A DNA stretch of 64,000 nucleotides from Schizochytrium sp. TIO01 (lineage: Eukaryota; Sar; Bigyra; Thraustochytrida; Thraustochytriidae): positions 5,069,048 to 5,133,047 of the forward strand of contig SMSO01000031.1 of assembly GCA_004764695.1 (NCBI GenBank). Direction: 5' to 3'. Under the pieces are notes generated by a model. It was given only the letters and a program-made list of their open reading frames with translations, did not search any database and had not been told where the DNA came from. A program made the translations under genes and the position numbers. Below, piece after piece: positions 32,780-42,050 of this stretch. Numbering within the stretch: position 1 is the stretch's first letter; each line of letters starts with the position of its first letter.

Positions 32780-33917
32780 GGTGCTTAGTTTTGCAATTAA
32801 ACAAGAAATGTGTTGGCTACGCTATACCCAGAACCGCTTCTTCAAAAAAGAGGCTTTATATTTTATCACGATCACGCCAAAATCACCGTGCTTTGCTTCT
32901 AGCAAATACAGCCACACCAATCGCGCAGCACTCAAGTAGACTGCACAAGTGATAAATGAGCTTACGGCACGCAAGCTTATTTAAGGTTCTGCGTCTCGGA
33001 ACTGAAGCATCTGATATATGTGATAAAGGGCGCTTGCAGCTTTTCCTCTCTCCCTTTCCTCCTTTCATTTTATTGTTACACTTCTAGTTGATAAGTAATG
33101 CTTATGAAGCTTGCAAACGTTTCTTTCTTTATTTCTACTATGCTTATCTATTTATCAAGTAAGAAACATTATGGACCACTGCGACTAGACTAGCTGGCTA
33201 CTTAGGCGAAACAAGGGACCAGAATTGGCGACGAAACGATCATTATCAAAGCTACTACTGCTTTGTAACTCAAACACCAGGATGGCCGACGGTTTCGTAG
33301 CTGGCCTCCGACAAAGTGTCCCCTCTTTTTGAAACGGGGGCTTTCTGGGCCACCGTCGAGGATATCCTGGATTCTAGTAGCGAGCTACTCTAGCACCTCT
33401 ACTCCAGCTGCCCTCTCTTCAAACGTGCAACTTGCACACAAGCACGCGAAGTCTCAACGGCAATATCCAGAATATTCTAGGTGTTCTATATCGTTCCTTT
33501 GGAGAGTCATTGTACATGTTGCTCCCTTCGCTGAAAAAGAACGCTTCGTTCTTTTGGAGGTTATTCTATTTGGAACACGGTAGGTAGAAGCATCAAGTAT
33601 CAATCCCGAAATCTGGTTTATCATTTGAAACAATGATCCCAGTTCTTCAAGGAACACTGGGTTGACCCTGACGAGAGAGAAAACCATACGTGCTTAGTCG
33701 CAGGCCTCGCGTTAGGTATCCTTGCACTTTGGCAAGTCTGAATGCCAGTGAGTTGGTTTGGTTGTCTAGAGTTTGCTTATCAGTCATTCTTTATAAAATG
33801 ATTGAGAATTGTGCGCAACCGTTTGCAAGAGAATGAATAGCACAACAGCGACTTGAAGAAAGAGAAACCATTCTGGAGACTTTTGGAGTGTACATCAATT
33901 TGGGTCGGGCGAGCAAA
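32780..33917. other. Divergent intergenic region
   Basis: The 1.1-kb shared upstream region of the TTL-like (-) and coiled-coil (+) genes. No ORF or RNA gene is supported. Promoters for both genes should lie here, but I see no clear TATA box. Confidence 0.55.
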
Positions 33918-34832
33918 ATGGACCCCGCCTTCGCAGAGGCTTCCTCCCAGCTGGCACAGACGTGTGCCAAGCTTAAAGCTATTGTCGCCGCGCAGAGCGG
34001 ACGACTTCCACAGCTGGATGCCAGGAATGGCGGCACGATGGGCGAGATACCGACCTCTTTGACAGCCTCTTCGCAAATCTCAACAGCATTTGTGACAGAT
34101 GCATACGTGCGCAAAGCACTTTCAGCATATAGAGATGACCTATTGAGGACTCTTCGTGAACAGGTTGCAGCTCTGGACGCGGAGCTCACGAAACTTGGAG
34201 CAGGTCTTGAAAACTCGGTCTCTGAGGCAGTACAAGAACAAAGGGAGGCGAAAAAACTCCAACAAGAGATTGCGGAAACTCAAGATAAATTTGAGATGAT
34301 TCAGTCAGCTCGCGAGACTGAGGCTGAGTTGGAACACGCTGTGCGCGAAAGTAGCGCGGAGCTACAGCGACTAGGTCGATCTGTGCGAGAGGAACTCAGA
34401 TCTTCACAGTTTGGGGTACTTAACAAAGAAAATTCAGTATCTAACCATGCTTGTGTCCGTCAGGCAGAACTTCTCAAATCACTTAGCGTTCAGGCTGTTC
34501 CAGACCATGGAAACCCGATTCAGGCAGTACAGGAGGAATTAACGGCTGCCATGGCAGAGATGGAGGAGATGTTCCGTCATCAAGAACCAGAGACGCAACG
34601 TAGAAGCCAAGAACTTCAGCTTGCAACATCGCGTCTAGATAGCTTGGTTCGCTCATGCTCTCCCTCATTTGATCGTCTCAATGACCCGGACGTTCTCGCA
34701 AATTGGAAGACTGCTTTGCACGATGCCGCAGCTGAGGCATCAACACCAGCGCAAGTAATCAAGATTGCACAAAGTCACCTTCAATTGCGTGATCTCGAGC
34801 GCCTCAAAGTACTCGTTGGAGCTGATCTGTAA
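33918..34832 (+). CDS. Coiled-coil protein of unknown function
   Basis: Predicted 304 residues. The start is ATG 33918 (context CAAAATGG). The frame is open upstream but without an earlier ATG. The protein is almost entirely helical and charged: long heptad-like stretches run from about residue 60 to 150 (LREQVAALDAELTKLGAGL, AKKLQQEIAETQDKFE) and about 205-260 (VQEELTAAMAEMEEMF). There are no membrane, signal or enzymatic motifs. I do not recognise the family. The architecture would suit a structural or microtubule-associated subunit, but that is only a guess from the coiled coil. It converges on the SWIM/RING gene with about 124 bases between stops. Confidence 0.75.
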   Translation: MDPAFAEASSQLAQTCAKLKAIVAAQSGRLPQLDARNGGTMGEIPTSLTASSQISTAFVTDAYVRKALSAYRDDLLRTLREQVAALDAELTKLGAGLENSVSEAVQEQREAKKLQQEIAETQDKFEMIQSARETEAELEHAVRESSAELQRLGRSVREELRSSQFGVLNKENSVSNHACVRQAELLKSLSVQAVPDHGNPIQAVQEELTAAMAEMEEMFRHQEPETQRRSQELQLATSRLDSLVRSCSPSFDRLNDPDVLANWKTALHDAAAEASTPAQVIKIAQSHLQLRDLERLKVLVGADL

Positions 34833-34956
34833 CGTATACCTAACTATACTATCAAACTATAAAATATGCACAATCAAATTTTGTTATATGTTGTGCCTAC
34901 TATTCGCACAAGCTATTTTACAAGGAAAGACCTCTTTTCTTATCGAAGAGTGCTTG

Positions 34957-35470
34957 TTATTGCTTTACACCGTTAATACTTAAGCACAAACTGGTTTTAA
35001 ACTCGTTCTCAAGTTCATCGATATTGTTGTTCTTTTTGTTGACATTAATCATACTGCGGGGCTTCCGCTTCTGCCTTGGATGTCCACTCACTATCAAAGC
35101 TTCGTTTTGTCGATGTGCAGTACTTTTTCGTTCATAGGGTTTCATCGTGCCAATCTCTTGGGCACATATGCCCCAAGGAAGAGCCTCTAGGCTTTGATCC
35201 TCCACGCGGGCGTCGTCATGAATCTGCCTTTTCATGGGTATCTTTGAGGTTAGATTCAGCGCATTTCTACAATTCTGGTTTTGATTAGATTGTTGCCCCC
35301 TACGAGACCGTAGTGAGAGTTTTGCACTATGTTTTAGCGCGGATGATGTTGTCAAGCAATTTGCAGCGGATAGCTGCTGCAAAGAGGCTCCAGGATGAAA
35401 AGGCAATTTGCTCTGCCTATCCTGGAGTAAAACCGGGCGAAAGGTTGGCCTGAGTGATGGTTTCTGCAAG

Positions 35471-35511
<41 letters not shown>

Positions 35512-37032
35512 GAGGTTTAAAGTAGATGATATTGGCTGCCCTGTGCAATTTGTACCAGAGAGTGCTATATCTAGGCTGTCCTCCCAGGTCTGTTTAGACT
35601 CCGTATCGGCAGATGACGTTGGCGTAGTAGTATTCCTCCCCCCCGGGTTCTGAGAATCAACGAGGCCCGGGAAAAGAAATTCGTGGCATAGTTTACACTG
35701 AGCTGATACTTGAGATGCCATTTCACTAGCACAGGGGAGGTGAACAACCTGGTGACAACATGGCAAGATTTTGAGTGGGGTAGAGGACACTCCTGAATCA
35801 ATCATACAGCTGCAAGCTGGACAGTTGGTGTGAGGAGCGAAATTTGATTGAACAGACTTCATGTGCTTGACGAGTAAATCAGGCAAAGTTCGGGCTTGGA
35901 CTTCTTTCTCACTCAAAAAGGGATCATCAAGTGCTAACAAAGTATCATAATCTTGAGCAGTGAACTCTCGTGTTTGCAACTCGACAGCCCATTGAGGCGT
36001 CTCTGAGGAGGCTTTTTGTGGCCTTGGTTCTGCAGAGCGCCACGTTTCCCCTACTGCTGATTTTACTAAAAATGGATGTCTCCGCTGGAAACACCGAATA
36101 GAGTCCTTTTCCAAGTAGCACCGACGGCACAAGTCGATTCCACGCCGACAAAAAAGACAATGAAAGCGATCTTGAACAATTGGGCTCGCCTGACATCCAT
36201 GACATCGATGACCATAATGTGTTGTGCGAGGTCTAGTAGATGTTGAAACACGTCGACGGAGATCTTGTCGACGAAGCTCAGCCAGTTCTAATGCACCCCA
36301 GTGAGTGCGGCAAAGAGGACAACTTACGTCGTCCCCAATGCTTGTGCGATGGTCTGCCCACACCTTCATGCATTTCACATGAACTGAATTTCCACAACCG
36401 AATCTGCAAAATGTTAGGCCAGAGCCATCTGGAGGCATTGCTAGTGGAAGATCCTCTTGACAAATCGGACAAACTTCGCCTTCTCCTATGGGTTTTTGCT
36501 CCATTGGTTTTCGAGATTCTTCTGGCTCGGCAGAGTACATGAGCCCTCCTCGAGCACGAGACTCCAATCGACGTTCACCACTACGCTTTCGCAAGAAAGA
36601 CTTCGCTAGTTTTGCGCCCTGACCTTGTGCTAAGGCTGTTGATAGCGTTGCACCAGCTGTTATTGATGTTGATTCAGCTGATGCACATCGAGCACGATTC
36701 TGGCGGCAGGCAAGAACTTCATTAACCTCACGTTCGCATAGGGACAACTGCCATGCTAAAGGATTGTCACGGGGCACCCGAAGGACTTTGATCATGACAT
36801 ACAGCAGATGCATACACATCCGTCCTTTAAGCGGTTCTGCGCATGAGCAGGCGTTTGGGCTTCCAAGCAGAACCTTGAATTTGGTGTCTTCATTCTCCTC
36901 TTTAATTAAATATGAGGTTGGGCCACTTTGCTGTAGAACATAGAGATGGACCTCACCTTGTACAAGTTTTTCAATCTGGGCTGCTACCTCCTCATCAGGT
37001 CCTTGCGAAGCGGCGTTGTTAGATCTCCGCAT
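34957..37032 (-). CDS. ZSWIM2-like SWIM/RING/ZZ/RING E3 ubiquitin ligase
   Basis: Predicted 691 residues with four zinc modules in order. The SWIM finger has C62-S-C64...C73-M-H75. A first RING covers about 188-241 (CPIC...CRFGCG...HVKC...CPLC). A ZZ finger covers about 274-320 (HRCHGCQ...FHCLFC...DLCRRCY). A second RING covers about 404-449 (CPAC...LPCCH...HLPC...CKLC). This exact SWIM-RING-ZZ-RING order is that of animal ZSWIM2 (MEX), an E3 ligase described in testis. The C-terminal 240 residues are low-complexity, with a run of about 15 asparagines around 507-521 from a (TTG)14 tract at 35471-35512, plus basic clusters. Ubiquitin ligase activity is inferred from the RINGs. The substrate is unknown. 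Confidence 0.88.
35471..35512. repeat. Coding (TTG)14 trinucleotide tract
   Basis: A perfect trinucleotide repeat inside the SWIM/RING gene, read on the minus strand as polyasparagine. It is likely length-polymorphic. Confidence 0.95.
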
Positions 37033-37532
37033 GCTGTCAAGAAGTCTCCTTCAAACTCAACTCATGATGGTTTACTTTCGACCTAGCTCACTCAATCATC
37101 ACTTTAAAGCCTTACAGTGCCATGCCATACTCTTTGGCCTTTTAGTATGCAGGAAAAAGTAGCCGTTCAAAGTATTTTAATCGTAATTTTATTACTTTAT
37201 AGAAAATCATTTTGTCATTTGGTAAAAAATTGAGTATGAAACAAATTGCAAGAAATCTAAGCTAATAAGAGACGAATGGAATTATTTGTCGCGCACACAA
37301 CACCTGTGTAGAGTAGTGAATAATTAGAGAAACACATTAAAAAGAAAAAACTTTGGGTATGCTAACAAAAAGTTTAAACTAAAAGCAAAACTCTCTTCTG
37401 CTATATTAGAAGGAAAATTTGGATGTCTAAAATATCCTTTTAATTTTAGGCAAAAAAGTTAATCAATATAAGCGTATTAAAGAATAGTAATCTACGATTC
37501 CAACGCAGATTAAACAATAAATCATGAACCTT
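37033..37532. other. Intergenic region
   Basis: AT-rich 500-base gap between two minus-strand genes. It should contain the promoter of the SWIM/RING gene and the 3' end region of the SET gene. Nothing else is seen. Confidence 0.6.
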
Positions 37533-40172
37533 TCATTGGTTTCCTTCGAGGATCGCATGCAAAAGCTTCTTCTCACGAATCATGAAATGAATTGCACTTT
37601 GAGCGCGATCTGAAAGACCATTTTGTTGGGCATTGGAAAGCTTGTTTTCCTCTTCCTCTAAAGAAGATGGCATGGCCATCAAAGCAGCTTTGAGTTGAGA
37701 TGTAATTGGTTCAAGCGCTTGTGGAGATGTGCCAAATACAGTTTTAAGAGCTGGGTTACCCTCTATGAGTGGCGCCTTTACACAAAAGGGATGCTGATTA
37801 AGTCTTATTTGATTCACATCGCCTCCATACTGAAGGTTTGCCAATGTAGTACGTTGCCGCTCATTAAGATGAAGGGTGATGCGGAAGCAGTCATGCTCAT
37901 TTCCATCAAGAGAAAACCCATGATACAAGAAGTAGATATGGTTTGGCTGGCCATAGTCTTCAAAAACTTGCTCCCCAGCTTTGTAAGAACTTGCGACGTT
38001 TGTCACAGCAGTTCCGCGGGTCACATTTGCAAAAGTCTTATGAGGGCGTGATCCTCCAGCCTTGCAATTAACCATGTCGAGCAAAGGAGCAAGATGGCGC
38101 TCATGCTGCCACCAAATGCTGCGTGAGTCTAAAAGGGAATAAACCCAAAAGTAGTTCTCTTCTGTGAATACAGAGTCTTCGAAGAAAAGCTTCAAACCTG
38201 CTTTCTCTAAAACGGCTTGAACACGCTTGAATTTCGACTTGATTTCGTCTCGAGAGCGAATTGCCTCGGCCTGGATTTGGTGACCCTGAAGATGATCCAA
38301 CTCATCTTGTGTATAGTAGGTTGGTATCATGAGATCCTCCGATCTTGGGAGGAGCGATAGATAAGGCCACCACTCCGACCGCGGACCCTCAACGAAATAT
38401 TCAAACAATACAAAGAGTAACAGTTCGTGAAATTCGTCAGGGCGGCCCAGATTTTCGGAAAGATGATACAAGAAGGGATAGATTTTACTTCGCACCGCAG
38501 TATGCACATCCATCACGGCGTCTTGAGGGACTTCCAGATAAGGTGTTTCTGTTGCAATGTCCTCTGTCGCAACAGCACCAACGCGATAGTAAGGCGTGGG
38601 AACAGCCTTAATTTTAATTTGAGAAAATCCCTGCTGTTCAACCCAGTTGTTCAACCTTGAAGTCTTATCTTCGAGCGAGAGGTCTTGCTCGCGAGCAATT
38701 AAGCTTGGGTCAGGTTGTCCATAAATTTTCAGGATTTCTCCAGCTTCGTAAATATTCTTGATAAAACCTGTTGAAGGGATACTTTTTTCTACCAGATATT
38801 GGACGAGTTGGTCATACAGCCGATGTTGGCTAACGCGATATTCAGCAAAAAGAGAAGCGAGAATATCCCCTTGAGCCCTTTCCAAAGCAGTAAGGTCGTC
38901 TTCGAAGCTAGTCTTAAACTTTGCTTCCTCCACAAATCTGAGCAAAGAGCTCTCCCGCCCTTCTTTTGTTTCTAAGCAATCCCGTACCGCCGAAAAAAAC
39001 TGATTCTGGCCCGATGTGGCATCGAGTTTTTTAATACATTCCTGAGCCTCCTCGTCTGTGAATTGCTCAACACGGTCCAGGTAATTAAGTTTGCTACGAG
39101 GCCATAAACGATCCACATTATTCCAGCTCAAACAAGCTTGAGCTATGCGACCGATGCGAAGTCTGCTGAGCAGCAATTCTTTGATTTCGCGACTTCTACC
39201 CTGGACTCTATCAGAGAGCTCGCCTTGAATGAGGACACAGTCGAACGGATTGTACTGCGGAATGAAACCGTGATGAGCCATATAAACTTCAGAGGGATTG
39301 TCTCCATAGTCCATAAAGAGCTGCTCGTCTGCTTGGACTACGCGGTCGGCAAATACAATAAAGGTGTCTTTAAAGATCTTGTGGTGGCGAGCGAAAAAAT
39401 CACCACTACCTGATGATCTAGATCGAGGATGTGGGTGGTAATTAAACATATCCACGAATGGCACAAGATACTTTTCGTTGTTCAGGGTTTGAGTACGTGA
39501 CTCCACAATAGCAGACGCCCATAGGAAAGCATCAAGGGAAAGAGACGCTGCCTGCGCTTCTGCTGGCACATCGTCGTCGTTGAGCGCAAGCTTCAAAGCT
39601 TTCGCAACTTGAACGTGTTCCGCCTCCAGAATTCTACGAAAGTTTTTCAGTTCTCCACGGTGCTGTGCACTAGGCATTTGTTCAATGAGTTCAAAAGGTG
39701 CAAGCCATCCTGTTGGAACGAATTCAGGCAGAACTCTGAGGTATGGCGCCCATGGCGAATCAAGACCTTTCGCCTTTTCTAATAGAAGATAGCTTGCAAT
39801 TAGGCTGTTTGACTTCGCTAGAAATGTACCAGCAAGGCGTGCGCCTCCTTTGCTAGATTTGCGAATAGTTTTGTAGCAAAGTATACCGGAGAGTGGCATC
39901 CTAAGAATATTTTGACCCTCCTGGATCTTCTCCATAGCGCGAACGCCTCTTCCATAACCTTCAAAACTAGCCACGCTGACGCCGTTAGCGATGCCTCCTC
40001 GATCAGTAAACCATTGCATAAACGCCTTTGAGTTGGCCTCATCAGGAGTTAAACATGTTTCTCCATCATCGGATGGATCAGAACACACATCAGCTTGCTC
40101 TGCAAGCGAGAACAACGCACAGACGCAAAGAACCACCAAGCCAAGTATGAGTTCCAAACGTCTGACTCCCAT
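37533..40172 (-). CDS. Secretory tandem SET-domain protein (Rubisco-LSMT/SETD3-type)
   Basis: Predicted 879 residues. ATG 40172 starts a clear signal peptide (MGVRRLELILGLVVLCVCALFSLA, cleavage near 24). Two class-VII-type SET units follow. The first (about 70-290) has GRGVRAMEKIQEG, PFVDMFNYHPHP and FMDYGDNPSEVYMAHHGF. The second (about 525-740) has VGAVATEDIATE, APLLDMVNCKAGG and FEDYGQPNHIYFLYHGF. In both, the D-M-x-N and D-Y-G elements that bind AdoMet and form the catalytic tyrosine are present. Each is followed by a helical segment like the Rubis-subs-bind domain. Such enzymes methylate lysine or histidine in non-histone proteins. A signal peptide on this family, normally cytosolic, nuclear or plastid, is unusual. 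Alternatives are a plastid or other bipartite targeting peptide. No ER-retention signal is present (the C-terminus is LEGNQ). Confidence 0.85.
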   Translation of the reverse strand: MGVRRLELILGLVVLCVCALFSLAEQADVCSDPSDDGETCLTPDEANSKAFMQWFTDRGGIANGVSVASFEGYGRGVRAMEKIQEGQNILRMPLSGILCYKTIRKSSKGGARLAGTFLAKSNSLIASYLLLEKAKGLDSPWAPYLRVLPEFVPTGWLAPFELIEQMPSAQHRGELKNFRRILEAEHVQVAKALKLALNDDDVPAEAQAASLSLDAFLWASAIVESRTQTLNNEKYLVPFVDMFNYHPHPRSRSSGSGDFFARHHKIFKDTFIVFADRVVQADEQLFMDYGDNPSEVYMAHHGFIPQYNPFDCVLIQGELSDRVQGRSREIKELLLSRLRIGRIAQACLSWNNVDRLWPRSKLNYLDRVEQFTDEEAQECIKKLDATSGQNQFFSAVRDCLETKEGRESSLLRFVEEAKFKTSFEDDLTALERAQGDILASLFAEYRVSQHRLYDQLVQYLVEKSIPSTGFIKNIYEAGEILKIYGQPDPSLIAREQDLSLEDKTSRLNNWVEQQGFSQIKIKAVPTPYYRVGAVATEDIATETPYLEVPQDAVMDVHTAVRSKIYPFLYHLSENLGRPDEFHELLLFVLFEYFVEGPRSEWWPYLSLLPRSEDLMIPTYYTQDELDHLQGHQIQAEAIRSRDEIKSKFKRVQAVLEKAGLKLFFEDSVFTEENYFWVYSLLDSRSIWWQHERHLAPLLDMVNCKAGGSRPHKTFANVTRGTAVTNVASSYKAGEQVFEDYGQPNHIYFLYHGFSLDGNEHDCFRITLHLNERQRTTLANLQYGGDVNQIRLNQHPFCVKAPLIEGNPALKTVFGTSPQALEPITSQLKAALMAMPSSLEEEENKLSNAQQNGLSDRAQSAIHFMIREKKLLHAILEGNQ

Positions 40173-40778
40173 TCTCCCTCGCTGCTTCGACTATGCTTTG
40201 ATTTTCCTGTTGACAGCGCTAAGGTAAATAGAGAGAGCTTCACGATCCCGGCAATACGCCACGTACCCCTTGACGGGCCCACGATTGCCTCCTGAAGAAG
40301 AAGCACTTGTGACACGAACAAAGTTCTGATTTTGTTTGCGAGGAGCTAACTTTCGCTGTTCTTTATCTCATTTTAATGTTCATTTCTCAAACAAAAATAA
40401 ATGTTATCGCTCATAAAATAATAATAACATCAATTGTGCTTTACACATAAAGAATGTCCACATGTATTTCTTCATAGCATTTCCAGCATGGAAGGTGGCC
40501 TGAGCTTACATTCAGCAGTCGCAATACTATTAATGCGGAACTGTGCTTACCGGTTTACCGTCTTACTCATCTGTTTGAGTTGGCTGACGCCCATTCATAG
40601 CGTCCCCCTGGAATGTTAGTTATAAAGTACTACTATTACTACTTGAACAACCCCAAATACTCTTAGAAGTGCACTAACTGGAGCTACATCACAAATTGCA
40701 ATGGCGGGCCACTGGCAAACCTGATTCTGCCACTCGAGCGACGTGTTGTGCACTAAAGCTCGAGCCCTTACAGTCAAA
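40173..40778. other. Divergent intergenic region
   Basis: A 600-base divergent promoter region between the tandem-SET (-) and ALKBH1-like (+) genes. No other feature is supported. Confidence 0.55.
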
Positions 40779-42050
40779 ATGAGCGATTCGCAAACATCGA
40801 CGCTTGTAGAGATGAGTGTGAACCCCGCGGAGGTTGCTACTGGTGTGTCGACTGTAGCTCCATCATCTGGTGGTGCTACGAAGAGTCTCGACAAGGACAC
40901 CACAGACGTGGCGAACGCGACAAACGTGGAAATGACACATCGCACTGAGAAGAGCCAATGCGCTGCGAAGAGCAAATGCTCGCAAGAGGACGGAGAAGAG
41001 CAGGTTTTCCGCAAGGTTTGGAAACAGTTTAAAAGAACTAAGCTTGAGGTCACCGCTTACGTCCAAGCTATGGACGCCGACCGCCTCGACCCGAGCTTGG
41101 ATCCTAACTCTGATGCAGGCTCACAGAGCCGTAAACGTAAGCGAGCAGAAGAAGAGGGACAGGAAGCTCAACAACAAAAAGTCGACTTGCTAGACTTTGA
41201 AAACTTGCACAATAGCCCGCAATGGTTGTTGGACCTTGTGACAGAGATCCCAATTCCTCAAGAAAGCAATCATGGTGAAGGGTCTGAAGAAAACGCCACA
41301 AAGAACAATGAGGATGCTAAAGACTTTAGAATCCGCAAAGCGTACGGAATTCAAGGCCGCCCTGGTTTCATCTTTGTACCCAACCCTTTCGTCTCAGTCG
41401 AGGCGGAGGCCAAATGGGCACACCGCCTTGCCGTCGATTACCCTTCTGCGGACTTCAGCGAGAGAAATATGACACAGCAAGGGATGCAATCGGCTCTCGA
41501 CAATAGGTTGAGATGGGCGACGCTTGGTTACCACTATGACTGGGATAACCGCAAGTATACAGAGGAGCGGAAAAGCCCGTTTCCTGAGGACCTCGCAAAC
41601 TTGTCCAAGCAACTTATCAAGCCTTTTGGCATGGACCTTGTTCCGGAGACAGCTATTATTAATTATTATCGCTCAAGTACAACCATGGGTGGCCACAAGG
41701 ATGATGCTGAATGGACAGATGATGCTCCTGTTGTTTCTATTTCATTTGGTAATGCTGGCGTTTACGTCCTCGGTGGCGATGACCAAAAGGATGCTGGTCC
41801 TCCTCCTCCCGTTCCCTTGATTATTCGTAACGGTGATGTTGTGATCCTCGGTGGGCCATCACGCATGAATATTCACGGTGTCCCATGTATGCTTCGCGAT
41901 ACAATGCCATCACGTCTTGCGCAAACCTTACCACGCCCTGTAGCGCAGTACTTGCAGACAGGCAGAATCAATGTTAACGTGCGTCAAGTGAATCCATCAG
42001 CCAAAATCTCAGAGCTTGCTCTCGCAGCTCTACGACGGGTGGCCAAATAA
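40779..42050 (+). CDS. ALKBH1-like 2-oxoglutarate/Fe(II) nucleic acid dioxygenase
   Basis: Predicted 423 residues. The start is ATG 40779; the frame is open upstream without an ATG. The AlkB core is complete: AIINYYRSSTTMGGHKDD carries the iron ligands His306 and Asp308, SRMNIHGVP carries His366, and RINVNVRQ carries the 2-oxoglutarate-binding Arg396 and the second arginine 402. The spacing GGH-x-DD, VSISFG, LGG, and R-x-GDVVILGGPSRMNIHG is specific to the ALKBH1 branch. Animal ALKBH1 acts on methylated tRNA and DNA. Which substrate applies here is unknown. The N-terminal 180 residues hold a possible NLS (RKRKR near 118-122) and acidic linkers, so nuclear location is plausible. Confidence 0.93.
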   Translation: MSDSQTSTLVEMSVNPAEVATGVSTVAPSSGGATKSLDKDTTDVANATNVEMTHRTEKSQCAAKSKCSQEDGEEQVFRKVWKQFKRTKLEVTAYVQAMDADRLDPSLDPNSDAGSQSRKRKRAEEEGQEAQQQKVDLLDFENLHNSPQWLLDLVTEIPIPQESNHGEGSEENATKNNEDAKDFRIRKAYGIQGRPGFIFVPNPFVSVEAEAKWAHRLAVDYPSADFSERNMTQQGMQSALDNRLRWATLGYHYDWDNRKYTEERKSPFPEDLANLSKQLIKPFGMDLVPETAIINYYRSSTTMGGHKDDAEWTDDAPVVSISFGNAGVYVLGGDDQKDAGPPPPVPLIIRNGDVVILGGPSRMNIHGVPCMLRDTMPSRLAQTLPRPVAQYLQTGRINVNVRQVNPSAKISELALAALRRVAK

